Positions 8,656-18,929 are shown, counted from the stretch's first letter. The stretch is DNA of 64,000 bases from Ruegeria sp. R13_0 (GCF_017743995.1 NZ_JAGHRB010000005.1:186001-250000), one strand, 5' to 3'. The notes: a model not told the origin generated them from the sequence alone. A program made the numbers and translations.

Positions 8656-9476
8656 CAAGATTTGCGATTCTGTTGTGTGTGCTGTCGTTTACAGTCAGCG
8701 CTGTGCGCCCGGTCCAAGCCGGTGAGTTGATCCCCGAGGATGTCCTGACAGCCATGCAGGATGCGGATGTGGTGATCCTTGGCGAAATCCACGACAACCC
8801 GCGTCACCACCTTGTGCAGACCGAGGCGTTGGGCGTGATCGCTCCGTCCGCGGTGGTGTGGGAAATGGTCACCGAAGAAGGCGCGCAGCGTCTGGCGCAG
8901 ACCGCTGCCTCCAATCCCGAAGAACTATCTCGGATCCTTCGCTGGGCCGAGTCCGGCTGGCCCCCTCTGAGTATGTACTACCCAGTCTTTCAAGCCTCGG
9001 ACGCTCCGGTCTATGGCGCCATGGTTCCACGTACAGCCGCCCGCGCCGCGATGGAGAAGGGCGCGGCCACAGCCCTTGGTGCAGATGCCGCGCGGTATGG
9101 CCTGACCGTTCCGCTGTCGCCGGAAGATCAAGCCGCGCGCGAGGCGGATCAACTGGCCGCCCATTGCGATGCTCTGCCTGTCGAGATGTTGCCGCAAATG
9201 GTGTCGATCCAACGTCTGCGAGACGCTGTACTGACCCGCGCGATCCTGCGTGCGGAAGAGGAAACCGATGGTCCGATTGCCGTGATCACCGGCAATGGCC
9301 ACGCGAGAACCGACCGGGGCATCCCGACCTTTTTGTCGCGCCTGAAGCCGGGGCTGAAGGTCTTTGTTTTGGGTCAATCCGAAGGCGGCGTAATCGACGG
9401 GACCTTTGATGCGGTAATCGACAGCCCGGAAATCGTGCGTGAAGACCCCTGCAAAGCGTTTGAAACGCAGAATTAA
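8652..9476 (+). CDS. ChaN family haem-binding/iron-regulated protein
   Basis: A 274-residue exported protein: signal peptide MTRFAILLCVLSFTVSAVRPVQA, then the ChaN motif DVVILGEIHDNPRHHLVQ and the late GNGHARTDRGIP. The Campylobacter ChaN lipoprotein binds two haems; here no lipobox cysteine is present, so it is likely a soluble periplasmic form. It overlaps rpoH2 by 4 bp (ATGA), implying co-expression with the stress sigma factor. Haem binding is family knowledge, not shown by the sequence. Confidence 0.82.
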   Translation: MTRFAILLCVLSFTVSAVRPVQAGELIPEDVLTAMQDADVVILGEIHDNPRHHLVQTEALGVIAPSAVVWEMVTEEGAQRLAQTAASNPEELSRILRWAESGWPPLSMYYPVFQASDAPVYGAMVPRTAARAAMEKGAATALGADAARYGLTVPLSPEDQAAREADQLAAHCDALPVEMLPQMVSIQRLRDAVLTRAILRAEEETDGPIAVITGNGHARTDRGIPTFLSRLKPGLKVFVLGQSEGGVIDGTFDAVIDSPEIVREDPCKAFETQN

Positions 9477-9539
9477 CCGCTGGAACTACCCGGTAGCCTT
9501 GCCTAATGTCAGGACCGACTGGGAGGGGAAGGGCTGAAC

Positions 9540-10736
9540 ATGCTGGCATCCAAACGCATTCTGCTGATCATCGGCGGTGGCATTGCGGCCTATAAGTCGC
9601 TCGATCTGATCCGACGGCTGCAAGAGCGCGGCGCGGAAGTCACTCCCGTGTTAACCCGCGCCGCTGAGGAGTTCGTGACGCCTTTGTCGGTTTCCGCACT
9701 CGCCGGTCAGAAAGCCTATCGAGATCTCTTCGACCTGACCGATGAGGCCGAGATGGGGCATATCCAGCTGTCACGCTCGGCTGACCTGATCGTGGTTGCC
9801 CCCGCTACGGCAGATATGATGGGCAAGATGGCGGCAGGATTGGCTAACGATCTGGCCTCGACCCTGCTGATGGCCACGGACACGCCGGTTCTATGCGCGC
9901 CTGCCATGAATGTGCGCATGTGGGACCACCCGGCGACCCAGCGCAATCTGAAACAATTGCAGCAGGACGGCATCCGCTTTGTAGGACCCAACGAGGGCGA
10001 CATGGCCTGTGGCGAATATGGCCCGGGCCGGATGTCCGAACCGCTAGAGATCGTTGCCGCCGTCGAGGCGCAATTGGCCGATGGGCCGTTGAAGGGTAAA
10101 CGTATCCTTGTGACCTCCGGCCCGACGCATGAACCCATTGATCCGGTACGCTACATCGCCAACCGCTCATCCGGGGCGCAGGGGGCTGCCGTTGCCCGCG
10201 CCTTGGCGGCGCTTGGGGCCGAGGTGGTTTTTGTCACAGGTCCCGCCGACGTTCCACCGCCCCAAGGCGTGCAGGTCGTGCAGGTTGAGACCGCGCAACA
10301 GATGTCTGACGCAGTGGATGCGGCGCTCCCTGTGAAAGCAGGTGTTTTTGCTGCCGCAGTCGCCGACTGGAAAGTCGCCACAGCTTCGGATCGGAAACTG
10401 AAGAAAAGCCGCGATGGTCTGCCGTCGCTGGAGTTCGCCGAGAATCCCGACATCCTGAAACGCGTCTCGCAGATGGGTGCGGGTCGCCCTGATCTGGTTG
10501 TTGGCTTTGCAGCGGAAACCGATGATGTGATCGACAATGCGACGGCAAAGCGCGCCCGCAAGGGATGCGACTGGATCGTGGCAAATGACGTCAGCCCGGC
10601 AACCGGCATTATGGGTGGTTCTGAAAATGCAGTCGTCCTGATCTCGGATGAAGGGGCCGAGAGCTGGCCGCGCATGGGTAAAGACATGGTCGCCGCGCGT
10701 CTGGCACAAAAGATCGCCGATGCGCTGGCCGGATAA
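9540..10736 (+). CDS. coaBC: Bifunctional phosphopantothenoylcysteine decarboxylase / phosphopantothenate-cysteine ligase
   Basis: Two consecutive steps of coenzyme A synthesis in one 398-residue protein. The N-terminal CoaC flavoprotein half has [16 protein letters not shown], the catalytic-His region and [16 protein letters not shown]. The C-terminal CoaB half begins near residue 190 with [22 protein letters not shown] and includes AVADWKV. dut follows after 16 bp, so coaBC and dut are probably one transcript, a frequent pairing in bacteria. Confidence 0.96.
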   Translation: MLASKRILLIIGGGIAAYKSLDLIRRLQERGAEVTPVLTRAAEEFVTPLSVSALAGQKAYRDLFDLTDEAEMGHIQLSRSADLIVVAPATADMMGKMAAGLANDLASTLLMATDTPVLCAPAMNVRMWDHPATQRNLKQLQQDGIRFVGPNEGDMACGEYGPGRMSEPLEIVAAVEAQLADGPLKGKRILVTSGPTHEPIDPVRYIANRSSGAQGAAVARALAALGAEVVFVTGPADVPPPQGVQVVQVETAQQMSDAVDAALPVKAGVFAAAVADWKVATASDRKLKKSRDGLPSLEFAENPDILKRVSQMGAGRPDLVVGFAAETDDVIDNATAKRARKGCDWIVANDVSPATGIMGGSENAVVLISDEGAESWPRMGKDMVAARLAQKIADALAG

Positions 10737-10752
10737 GACAGAAGGAATACAG

Positions 10753-11208
10753 ATGGTAGCTATCCGCGTGATCCGGGAAGAGGGGGCTGATACCTCGGTT
10801 CCCCTGCCTTCATATGAGACCTCAGGCGCGGCCGGGGCCGATGTGCGCGCCAACCTGCCCGAAGGCGCGTCGATTTTCCTGGAGCCGGGGCAGCGCGCCC
10901 TTGTCCCAACCGGCCTACGGATCGAAATTCCGACGGGGTATGAGGTGCAGGTCCGCCCGCGCTCCGGGCTGGCATTGAAGCACGGCATCACCCTGCCCAA
11001 CACGCCGGGGACCATCGACAGCGACTATCGCGGCCCGCTGGGTGTGATCGTTATGAACGCAGGGCAGGACCGGTTCGAGGTCACCCACGGAGAACGCATC
11101 GCGCAGCTTATCGTCGCGCCCGTCGTGCAAGCCACGTTCGAGCTGACCGAAACCCTTGGCGAGACCGAGCGTGGCGCTGGCGGGTTCGGCTCAACCGGGC
11201 GCGGCTGA
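10753..11208 (+). CDS. dut: dUTP diphosphatase
   Basis: Hydrolyses dUTP to dUMP, keeping uracil out of DNA and feeding thymidylate synthesis. The 151-residue trimeric dUTPase shows motif 1 [11 protein letters not shown], motif 2 [11 protein letters not shown], motif 3 [17 protein letters not shown], motif 4 [10 protein letters not shown] and the C-terminal P-loop-like [11 protein letters not shown]. The start at 10753 is preceded by AGAAGGAA; an upstream in-frame ATG at 10648 lies inside coaBC and is rejected. Its stop codon shares one base with the next start. Confidence 0.96.
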   Translation: MVAIRVIREEGADTSVPLPSYETSGAAGADVRANLPEGASIFLEPGQRALVPTGLRIEIPTGYEVQVRPRSGLALKHGITLPNTPGTIDSDYRGPLGVIVMNAGQDRFEVTHGERIAQLIVAPVVQATFELTETLGETERGAGGFGSTGRG

Positions 11209-12257
11209 TGCTGCTGGTTCTGGTCCTTGCGGCAGGTCTTTGGGGCGTCGGCTATATCGCGGGCGTGTCCCGGACGGCGCGTGTGACCTCGGTCAGTGTG
11301 CTTATGGTCGGGGTGATCCTGTCGCATCTGGTTTTGCCGAGCGGCCATCCCTTGCGCGAAGCAACCGGGGGATCGGCGGCGCTGTGGCTGATGCTTGCCG
11401 GAGCGGCTGCTCTGGTCATGGTCTATGGCAAGGGGCTGAAAGCGCTGCGAAATCGGGCGCAGCCCGAAGCGGACAAGACCGAGGCCAAACCCTCGGACCG
11501 GTTCACTGAGACAGAGCTGGACCGCTATGCCCGCCATATCGTTCTGCGCGAACTGGGCGGGCCAGGGCAGAAACGGTTGAAAAAGGCGCGCGTGCTGGTG
11601 ATTGGGGCCGGGGGTCTCGGCGCACCAGCCTTGCAGTATCTGGCCGCAGCGGGTGTGGGCACGATCGGGGTGATCGACGACGACGTGGTCGAAAACGCCA
11701 ACCTCCAACGTCAGGTCATTCACCGCGATGCGGATATCGGAATGCCCAAAGTGTTCTCGGCCCAGCAGGCGATGGAGGCTCAGAACCCCAACGTCACCGT
11801 CCTGCCCTACAATCGGCGTCTGAACGAAAAGATTGCGCCGGACCTGTTGGGCGACTTCGACCTGATCCTGGATGGTACCGACAATTTCGAAACCCGCTAT
11901 CTCGCTAACCGAACAGCCGTTGCACTGGGCAAACCTCTGATCTCGGGCGCGTTGTCGCAATGGGAAGGACAGCTGAGCGTCTTCGATCCGGCCAAGGGTG
12001 CCCCCTGCTATCAGTGTATTTTCCCCGAAGCCCCCGCAGCCGGTCTGGCCCCGTCCTGTTCCGAGGCGGGCGTGATCGGCCCCTTGCCGGGTGTGGTTGG
12101 CTCCATGATGGCAGTTGAGGCGATCAAGGTCATCACCGGGGCTGGCCAAGCGCTGCGCGGCGAAATGCTGATCTATGACGCGCTTTATGGTGAAAGCCGC
12201 AAGATCACCCTCTCCAAGCGCTCTGACTGCCCGATTTGCGGCGCGGGTGGCGAATAA
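11208..12257 (+). CDS. Membrane-anchored HesA/MoeB/ThiF family adenylyltransferase
   Basis: A 349-residue E1-like enzyme that adenylates the C-terminus of a ubiquitin-like sulfur carrier (MoaD or ThiS type). The catalytic domain starts near residue 105 with RYARHIVLRELGGPGQKRLKKARVLVIGAGGLGAP (ATP loop), has the zinc pairs CYQC and CPIC, and the SCSEAGVIGPLPG segment with the conserved cysteine. Unusually, residues 1-75 form about three hydrophobic helices, so it looks membrane-tethered. The carrier partner is not in the window. It overlaps dut by one base. Confidence 0.87.
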   Translation: MLLVLVLAAGLWGVGYIAGVSRTARVTSVSVLMVGVILSHLVLPSGHPLREATGGSAALWLMLAGAAALVMVYGKGLKALRNRAQPEADKTEAKPSDRFTETELDRYARHIVLRELGGPGQKRLKKARVLVIGAGGLGAPALQYLAAAGVGTIGVIDDDVVENANLQRQVIHRDADIGMPKVFSAQQAMEAQNPNVTVLPYNRRLNEKIAPDLLGDFDLILDGTDNFETRYLANRTAVALGKPLISGALSQWEGQLSVFDPAKGAPCYQCIFPEAPAAGLAPSCSEAGVIGPLPGVVGSMMAVEAIKVITGAGQALRGEMLIYDALYGESRKITLSKRSDCPICGAGGE

Positions 12258-12319
12258 AAGCAGTGTTGCTCTGGATCATCTGACCGGCCCTTCCTAGGTT
12301 GTGGGCAAAGGAGATCTGA

Positions 12320-14335
12320 ATGACCAACCCGATCCTGTCCGACTGGACCACTCCGTTCGAACTCGCCCCTTTTGCCAAGATTTCGGATGATGATTTCGCC
12401 CCCGCTCTGGATGAGGCGCTGCAGGCGCATAACGCGCAGATCGACGCGATCGCCGCAAACACTGAGGCCCCGAGTTTTGCCAACACGATCGAAGCGCTTG
12501 AGGCGGCGGGTGAGCAACTGGACAAAGTGCTGTCGGTTTTCTTCACAGTTGCGGGCGCGGACAGCAATCCGAAACGAGAAGAGCTGCAGCGGGAATTCTC
12601 GCCAAAGCTGGCCGCGCATTTCTCGGGAATATCCTCGAACAAGGCGCTGTTCAAACGCGTGGCCGACCTGTGGGCGCGGCGCGATGATCTGGGCCTAAGT
12701 GACGAACAGGCGCGCGTGCTGTTGCTGTCTCATCGCGGTTTTGTCCGGGCTGGTGCTGCGTTGCAGGGCGAGCAGGACGCCCGAATGCAAGAGATCAAGG
12801 CGCGGCTGGCGTCACTGGGAACCTCATTCACTCAGAACCTGCTGGCGGATGAGCGCGACTGGTTCATGGACCTGTCAGAGGATGACCTGCAGGGCCTGCC
12901 GGATTTCGTCGTGGATGCCGCACGCGCGGCGGGTCAGGAAAAAGGCGCCGCTGGTCCCGTAGTCACCCTGTCGCGGTCGATCATCGTGCCGTTCCTGCAG
13001 TTCTCCCCCCGTCGCGATCTGCGCGAGAAAGCCTATCGCGCTTGGACTGCGCGCGGAGCGAACGGCGGGGAGACCGACAACCGCGACATCGCCGCCGAAA
13101 TCCTGAGCCTGCGCGAAGAACGTGCCAAGCTGTTGGGCTATGACAGCTTTGCCGACTACAAACTGGAAACCGAAATGGCCCGCTCGCCCGACCGCGTCCG
13201 CGACCTGCTGATGCAAGTGTGGGAGGCTGCGAAGGCGCGCGCCGACGCAGATGCCGAGGTGCTGACTGCGATGATGCAGGAGGATGGCGTGAACGGCCCT
13301 CTGGCAGCATGGGACTGGCGCTACTACGCTGAGAAACGCCGCAAGGCCGAGCATGATCTGGATGAGGCCGCACTGAAGCCCTATCTGCAACTGGACCGGA
13401 TGATCGAGGCCTCGTTCGCTTGCGCCAACCGTCTGTTCGGATTGGAGTTCAAACCGCTGGACGTGCCGCTCTACCACTCCGATTGCCGGGCGTGGGAGGT
13501 GACGCGCGGCGGCAAGCATATCGCGGTCTTCATCGGTGACTATTTCGCGCGTGGGTCAAAGAGATCAGGCGCATGGTGCAGCGCGATGCGGGGGCAGGCG
13601 AAATTCCCCAAGGAACAGGCTCCGGTCGTTATCAACGTGTGCAACTTTGCGAAAGGCGATCCGGCGCTGTTGTCTTATGACGATGCGCGCACGCTGTTCC
13701 ACGAGTTCGGCCACGCGCTGCATCAGATGTTGTCGAACGTGACCTATGAAAGCATCTCGGGCACGTCCGTGGCGCGTGATTTTGTCGAACTGCCAAGCCA
13801 GCTTTACGAACATTGGCTGGAGGTCCCCGAGGTGCTTGCCGAGTTCGCCACCCACGCGGACACCGGCGAGGCAATGCCGCAAGAAATGCTTGAGAAAGTG
13901 CTGAAAGCCGCGAATTTCGATCAGGGGTTCCAGACTGTGGAATACGTCGCCTCGGCCTTGGTTGATCTGGCCTTCCATGAAGGCGCGGCCCCGGCGGACC
14001 CGATGGCGAAACAGGCCGAGGTCTTGAACGGTATCGGCATGCCCGCAGCCATCGGCATGCGCCACGCGACCCCGCATTTCGCGCATGTCTTCGCGGGCGA
14101 TGGCTATAGCTCGGGCTACTACAGCTACATGTGGTCCGAAGTGATGGATGCCGACGCATTCGAGGCCTTTGAAGAGGCCGGAGGAGCCTTTGATCCCGAA
14201 CGCGCCAAAGCTCTGGAAGACAACATCCTGTCCACCGGCGGCTCGCGCGAGGCTGAGGAGCTGTACCTGGCCTTCCGGGGCCGGATGCCGGGTGTCGAGG
14301 CCTTGCTGAAAGGGCGCGGCCTGATCGCGGCGTAA
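12320..14335 (+). CDS. M3 family zinc metallopeptidase (oligopeptidase A / peptidyl-dipeptidase type)
   Basis: A 671-residue cytoplasmic peptidase of the thimet-oligopeptidase family. The zinc site is HEFGHALHQML near residue 460, with the downstream glutamate in SISGTSVARDFVELPSQLYEHW as third ligand and the C-terminal YSSGYYSYMWSEVMDADAF block. There is no signal peptide, fitting an oligopeptide-degrading housekeeping role (Dcp or PrlC). The sequence alone does not separate dipeptidase from endopeptidase activity. ghrA is convergent 25 bp downstream. Confidence 0.93.
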   Translation: MTNPILSDWTTPFELAPFAKISDDDFAPALDEALQAHNAQIDAIAANTEAPSFANTIEALEAAGEQLDKVLSVFFTVAGADSNPKREELQREFSPKLAAHFSGISSNKALFKRVADLWARRDDLGLSDEQARVLLLSHRGFVRAGAALQGEQDARMQEIKARLASLGTSFTQNLLADERDWFMDLSEDDLQGLPDFVVDAARAAGQEKGAAGPVVTLSRSIIVPFLQFSPRRDLREKAYRAWTARGANGGETDNRDIAAEILSLREERAKLLGYDSFADYKLETEMARSPDRVRDLLMQVWEAAKARADADAEVLTAMMQEDGVNGPLAAWDWRYYAEKRRKAEHDLDEAALKPYLQLDRMIEASFACANRLFGLEFKPLDVPLYHSDCRAWEVTRGGKHIAVFIGDYFARGSKRSGAWCSAMRGQAKFPKEQAPVVINVCNFAKGDPALLSYDDARTLFHEFGHALHQMLSNVTYESISGTSVARDFVELPSQLYEHWLEVPEVLAEFATHADTGEAMPQEMLEKVLKAANFDQGFQTVEYVASALVDLAFHEGAAPADPMAKQAEVLNGIGMPAAIGMRHATPHFAHVFAGDGYSSGYYSYMWSEVMDADAFEAFEEAGGAFDPERAKALEDNILSTGGSREAEELYLAFRGRMPGVEALLKGRGLIAA

Positions 14336-14359
14336 CCCTTCTCCCCGGTCCAAGGGGGA

Positions 14360-15292
14360 TCAATACCCCAGCTGGCGATCCACCAGATGTACAAGCGGCT
14401 CGTCAGCTTCCCCGCGCCGGATATTCTCGACGATCACCTGCGCCGCTGTGACCGGTCGGGTTTCCGAGGCGATATGCGGCGTCACCGTCACGTTCGGATG
14501 CGCCCAGTAAGGGTGATCGGTGGGCAGAGGCTCAACCCGGAAGACATCCAGCGTGGCATGTCCGATCTGGCCTGTGTTCAACGCCTGCAATAGTGCGTCA
14601 TCGTCGATCAGAGGCCCACGCCCCGGATTGATGATCCGCGCGCCCTTGGGCATCAGCGCAAAGGTTTCGGCGTTCAGAGTGTTCTCGGTCGCCGGTGTAT
14701 CGGGCAGCAAGAGGACGGCGATCTCGGCCTTTGACAGAGCCTCTCGCAACCCGTTTTCGCCGCTCAGGCAGGTTACTCCGGGGACGTCTTTGGGGGTGCG
14801 ACTCCATCCGGTGACGTTGAAATTCAATGCCGCCAGCGCTTGGGCGGCCTCCTGCCCCAAAACCCCAAGGCCCAGCATGCAGACGTGCCGCTGCCGCGCC
14901 AGAGGCGGCACTTCGTGGACCCAAACGCCATCCTGAACTTTGATGTGATGGTCCATCCCCAGATGATAGCGCAGCACATGCCCCACGACCCATTCGGTCA
15001 TGCCTTGGGTCAGCCCGTGATCCACCATCCGCGCCAGCGGCACGGTCAGCGTCTTGTTCCCTGCGATTTTCTCGACCCCGGCCCAGAGGCTGAGAACCGC
15101 TTTCAGCCTTGTATAGGGCGTGAAATCCAGCAGCCCGCCGCTTGGGGCGTAGACGATGTAATCCACCTCATCCTCGGGGAATTCGGTTGCCAGATTGAAC
15201 GCGACGCCTGCCTTTTGCAGCTCCTCGGTCAGAAGCGGCTGATATACCGGCCAAAGCTCGGGGCGTGCGGAGAACAGGATATTGACGGGCAT
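14360..15292 (-). CDS. ghrA: Glyoxylate/hydroxypyruvate reductase A
   Basis: A 310-residue D-2-hydroxyacid dehydrogenase reducing glyoxylate and hydroxypyruvate with NADPH. The nucleotide fold is marked by CMLGLGVLGQEAAQALAAL; the R...E...H catalytic set appears in NPGRGPLIDDDAL, DVFRVEPLPTDHPYW and TVTPHIASETRP. It lies 15 bp downstream of rodA on the same strand and may be read through from the elongasome cluster. Confidence 0.88.
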   Translation of the reverse strand: MPVNILFSARPELWPVYQPLLTEELQKAGVAFNLATEFPEDEVDYIVYAPSGGLLDFTPYTRLKAVLSLWAGVEKIAGNKTLTVPLARMVDHGLTQGMTEWVVGHVLRYHLGMDHHIKVQDGVWVHEVPPLARQRHVCMLGLGVLGQEAAQALAALNFNVTGWSRTPKDVPGVTCLSGENGLREALSKAEIAVLLLPDTPATENTLNAETFALMPKGARIINPGRGPLIDDDALLQALNTGQIGHATLDVFRVEPLPTDHPYWAHPNVTVTPHIASETRPVTAAQVIVENIRRGEADEPLVHLVDRQLGY

Positions 15293-15307
15293 GGAGGGGT
15301 TTTCCGA

Positions 15308-16447
15308 TCAGCGGGGGCGGTGGATATGGGCGCTTTGCACGACACCGAAGGCGGCCATCAGGACCAGCATGGCCGACCCGCCATAGCTGACCATTGGTAA
15401 AGGCACCCCGACAACCGGAGCCAGCCCCATCACCATCGACATGTTGACCGCAAAAAACAGGAAGAAGTTCAAGGCGATCCCCATGGTGACCAGCGATGAG
15501 AACCTGTCTTTGGTCGACAGCGCCGTGACCATGCAGAAGATCAGGATCAGAGCATAAAGCACCAATAGGGTGATGCCACCGACAAAGCCGAATTCTTCGG
15601 CCAATGTGGTGAAGATGAAATCGGTGTGTTTTTCAGGCAGGAAGTTCAGCCGTGATTGCGTGCCCTGCATGAAGCCGCGCCCATTCCATCCACCCGATCC
15701 CAGGGCGATCTTGGACTGGGTGATGTGATAGCCCGCGCCCAGCGGGTCGGTAGACGGGTCAAGAAACGTATCGATCCGGCGGAACTGGTAGTCTTTCAAC
15801 AACTGCCACTCGGTCCCTCGGCTGTTGAAGACGGCCGCAATCAGGCCGACCACGGCTGCGATTACGGCTGCGAAATAGGCCCAGTGGACACCGGCCAGAA
15901 ACATCAGCCCTCCGCCAGCGGCCAGCAGCAGGATCGAGGTCCCAAGGTCCGGCTGGCGCAGTACCATGAAGGTGGGGATCAGGATCAGCACGACTGGGAT
16001 CAGAACCCAAAGTGGGCGTGAGGTTTTGTGCGAGGGCAGCCAGTCGTAATAGGCCGCCAGCAGCATCACCAGCGCGACTTTCATCACCTCGGATGGTTGC
16101 AAACGCATGAATCCAAGGTCGATCCAACGCTGTGCGCCCATGCCGATGGTGCCGAACAGCTCCACAAACACCAACAGCGCGATAGAGGCCAGATAGGCCA
16201 GTACCGACATATTGCGCCAGAACCAGATCGGCACCAGCGCGACGATGAACATCACCGTCAGGCCCAGACCGAAACGTTCGATCTGAGGCTCGGCCCATGG
16301 CATCCACGAGCCACCCGCCACCGAGTACAGCATCAGGAACCCGGCACTGGCCGTGCTGATCAGCAACAGCGTCAGCGGCCAGTTCATATACAGGAATTTA
16401 CGGAACCCCGAGGGCGTGGATTTGACCGCATATTCAAGATAGCTCAT
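15308..16447 (-). CDS. rodA: Rod shape-determining SEDS glycosyltransferase RodA
   Basis: RodA polymerises lipid II during sidewall elongation with PBP2. The 379-residue protein is a polytopic membrane protein with around ten hydrophobic segments. Family markers are RQPDLGTSILLLAAGGGLMFLAG, GGWNGRGFMQGTQSRLNFLPEKHTDFIFTTLAEEFGFVGG (the SEDS loop) and PLPMVSYGGSAMLVLMAAFG. Its start overlaps the mrdA stop by 4 bp, so translation is coupled. Confidence 0.96.
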   Translation of the reverse strand: MSYLEYAVKSTPSGFRKFLYMNWPLTLLLISTASAGFLMLYSVAGGSWMPWAEPQIERFGLGLTVMFIVALVPIWFWRNMSVLAYLASIALLVFVELFGTIGMGAQRWIDLGFMRLQPSEVMKVALVMLLAAYYDWLPSHKTSRPLWVLIPVVLILIPTFMVLRQPDLGTSILLLAAGGGLMFLAGVHWAYFAAVIAAVVGLIAAVFNSRGTEWQLLKDYQFRRIDTFLDPSTDPLGAGYHITQSKIALGSGGWNGRGFMQGTQSRLNFLPEKHTDFIFTTLAEEFGFVGGITLLVLYALILIFCMVTALSTKDRFSSLVTMGIALNFFLFFAVNMSMVMGLAPVVGVPLPMVSYGGSAMLVLMAAFGVVQSAHIHRPR

Positions 16448-18393
16448 GCGCGGTCCTTCTCGCTGGGGCGCGCTTTGGGGCGACGGTCGCCCTCGAGCCG
16501 TTTCTGCTGTTCCTTGATGCGCTCGCGATCTCCGGCCGGGTAGGCCTCGAGCGGTGGGGTGCCGTTATAAAGCGCCTGAAGCATGATGTCGCGCGCGACC
16601 GGGGCCGCCGCCTTGGACCCGCCTCCGCCATGCTCGACGACCACCGCGATTGCGTATTTGGGCTTGTCATAAGGCGCGAAGCTGACGAACAGCGCATGGT
16701 CGCGCCGTTCCCAGGGCAGGTCCTCGTTGCGGATCACACCTGCGGCGCGCTCCGCTTTGGTGATGTTGCGTACCTGACTGGTGCCTGTTTTTCCCGCCAT
16801 GCGGAGGTCATCGGCGATGATCCGGCTGCGATAGGCTGTGCCGCGCCGGTCGTTTGAGACCGACCACATCGCCTCGCGGATGTAGTTCAGATTGGCCGGG
16901 CTGATCTCAAGCGGCTCACCCGCGCCCGTTGGCTGTTCGACCCCATCAATTGAGCGGACCAGTCGCGGCTTCACAGCTCGACCGGTGGCGATCCGCGCGG
17001 TCATCACGGCCAGCTGCATCGGTGAGGCCAGCATGAATCCCTGCCCGATCGAGGCATTGGCCGTATCGCCGATCAGCCAGTCCTCGCCATGAGTGCGCTG
17101 CTTCCATTCCTGATTGGGCGCCAGACCGGCACGCACGGCGGACATCGGGATGTCGTGCTTGATGCCCAGCCCGAGGGTCCGCGCCATTTCCGAGATTTTG
17201 TCGATACCGACCTTGATCGCCACGTCGTAGTAGTAAACGTCGCAGCTACGCTTGAGCGATGTATTGAGGTCCACCATACCGTGCCCCCCGCGTTTCCAGC
17301 AGTGGAAGCGGCGGCTGCCGACCTTGAGGTGGCCGGGGCAGTACACGGTGTTGCCGGGGCCAACGACACCGGCCTCAAGCGCGGCCAAGGCGGTGACCAT
17401 CTTGAAGGTCGATCCGGGCGGGTATGTGCCCTGAACCGTCTTGTTGGCCAATGGGCGGTATTTGTCCTGCGTCAGGATCTGATAGTCCGCGACCGAGATA
17501 CCGCGCACAAACAGGTTGGGATCGAAACTGGGGGCCGAGGCCATCGCCCGCAGATCTCCGGTTTCGCAATCAATGACAACGGCGGCGGCGCTTTCTCCGG
17601 CAAGTCGTGCCTGAGCGTATTGCTGCAGGTCCGCGTCGACCGAGAGTTGCAGATCAGCACCCGGTTGGCCTTCCTGCCGGTCCAACTCGCGCATGACGCG
17701 GCCGGTGGCGTTCACCTCAACCCGCTTGGAGCCTGCCTTGCCGCGCAGGTCGATCTCTTGCTTGGCTTCAAGGCCGACCTTGCCGATCTGGAACCGGGGG
17801 ATGCGCAGCACCGGCTCGGGGTCTTCGATCTGGCTGAGGTCATAGTCGCTGACCGGGCCGACATAGCCGACGATATGGGCGAAATCCTCATAGCGCGGGT
17901 ATTGTCGGGTCTGGCCGACCTCAGGCGTGACACCGGGCAGGGCGGGCGCGTTGACGGCGACTTTCGAGATATCCTCCCACGTCACCTGATCGACCAGCGT
18001 GACCGGCAGGAACGGAGCCGAGCGGCGCATTTCCGTGCGCGCGCGCTCAATCTCATCCTCGTTCAGGGGGATCAGGTCCGAGAGTTTGGCGATCACCTTG
18101 TCGATGTCACCGGCATCCTCGCGCACAATGACGATGCGGTAGGAGGGTGAGTTCTGCCCGATGACCTGCCCATTGCGGTCATAGATGCGCCCACGCGTCG
18201 GCGGGATCAGGCGGATGTTGATGCGGTTTTCTTCGGCAAGAAGGCGATATTCATCCGCTTGGTCGACCTGCATATACCGCATACGCGCGGCCAGCCCGCC
18301 AATGAAAACCGCCTGCAAACCGCCCAGCAGCAGGGCCCGCCGGGGCAGACGTTTATAGGCGACACCTTCGCTTTTGATCTTGCGTTGTTTCAT
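16444..18393 (-). CDS. mrdA: Penicillin-binding protein 2 (elongation transpeptidase)
   Basis: Class B transpeptidase that crosslinks peptidoglycan during elongation, paired with RodA. The 649-residue protein has one N-terminal membrane helix (ALLLGGLQAVFIGGLAARM), a dimerisation region, then the transpeptidase domain with the active-site motif GSTFKMVTALAAL, the KRSCD element and KTGTSQVRN. A long basic/charged tail (KEQQKRLEGDRRPKARPSEKDRA) follows the domain. Start and stop each overlap their neighbours by 4 bp. Confidence 0.96.
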   Translation of the reverse strand: MKQRKIKSEGVAYKRLPRRALLLGGLQAVFIGGLAARMRYMQVDQADEYRLLAEENRINIRLIPPTRGRIYDRNGQVIGQNSPSYRIVIVREDAGDIDKVIAKLSDLIPLNEDEIERARTEMRRSAPFLPVTLVDQVTWEDISKVAVNAPALPGVTPEVGQTRQYPRYEDFAHIVGYVGPVSDYDLSQIEDPEPVLRIPRFQIGKVGLEAKQEIDLRGKAGSKRVEVNATGRVMRELDRQEGQPGADLQLSVDADLQQYAQARLAGESAAAVVIDCETGDLRAMASAPSFDPNLFVRGISVADYQILTQDKYRPLANKTVQGTYPPGSTFKMVTALAALEAGVVGPGNTVYCPGHLKVGSRRFHCWKRGGHGMVDLNTSLKRSCDVYYYDVAIKVGIDKISEMARTLGLGIKHDIPMSAVRAGLAPNQEWKQRTHGEDWLIGDTANASIGQGFMLASPMQLAVMTARIATGRAVKPRLVRSIDGVEQPTGAGEPLEISPANLNYIREAMWSVSNDRRGTAYRSRIIADDLRMAGKTGTSQVRNITKAERAAGVIRNEDLPWERRDHALFVSFAPYDKPKYAIAVVVEHGGGGSKAAAPVARDIMLQALYNGTPPLEAYPAGDRERIKEQQKRLEGDRRPKARPSEKDRA

Positions 18394-18929
18394 GCACGCG
18401 CCCCCGCAGCGCTGGCATCCGCGGCCGAGACGCGGCGCACACCGAATACACTCTGAGACAGTAGCACAATGACCGGATAGGCCAGAATTGTCAGCACAAG
18501 CTGGATCAAAACCGGTAACAAAGCCGCCTGATCAACAGACAGGATTGCAAGGATGACCCGGTTGCCCAGAAAGACGCCAGCAACGACGGCTGTGACCGAC
18601 ATCCATTCTGCTACAAAGCCCGCATCCCGCATCCCGGGTGCCGCAGACCGCAAGTATGCCGCGCCCAGCACCACCAAAGCGGCCATCAGACCTGGCGGGC
18701 GTTGCAGCAACAGATCGGCCAGCAACATGACCAAAGCGACCAAAACGGTCGGCACATAGTCCGGCCGCCGAAGCACCCATGCAAAGGTCAGGACGATCAG
18801 AAAGTCCGGAAAAGGCCAGCGATCCGGTTTCGTATCCAGCGGCAGCAGATGCAGGAACAGAACGAACACCGCCAGCGCCCCATAAAGACCGCGCATCGCC
18901 CATTTGTGAGAGGCGGGTTTATCCATCAC
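18390..18929 (-). CDS. mreD: Rod shape-determining protein MreD
   Basis: A 179-residue integral membrane protein with five or six hydrophobic helices, the expected size for MreD. MreD has weak sequence conservation; the call rests on topology, on PDRWPFPDFLIVLTFAWVLRRPDYVPT near the start, and on its exact position between mreC and mrdA. It overlaps mreC by 11 bp and mrdA by 4 bp. Confidence 0.88.
   Translation of the reverse strand: MMDKPASHKWAMRGLYGALAVFVLFLHLLPLDTKPDRWPFPDFLIVLTFAWVLRRPDYVPTVLVALVMLLADLLLQRPPGLMAALVVLGAAYLRSAAPGMRDAGFVAEWMSVTAVVAGVFLGNRVILAILSVDQAALLPVLIQLVLTILAYPVIVLLSQSVFGVRRVSAADASAAGARA

Noticed and set aside
17089..18150. 353-codon open frame opposite mrdA
   Set aside because: Shadow of the PBP2 gene, whose transpeptidase motifs are intact on the other strand.
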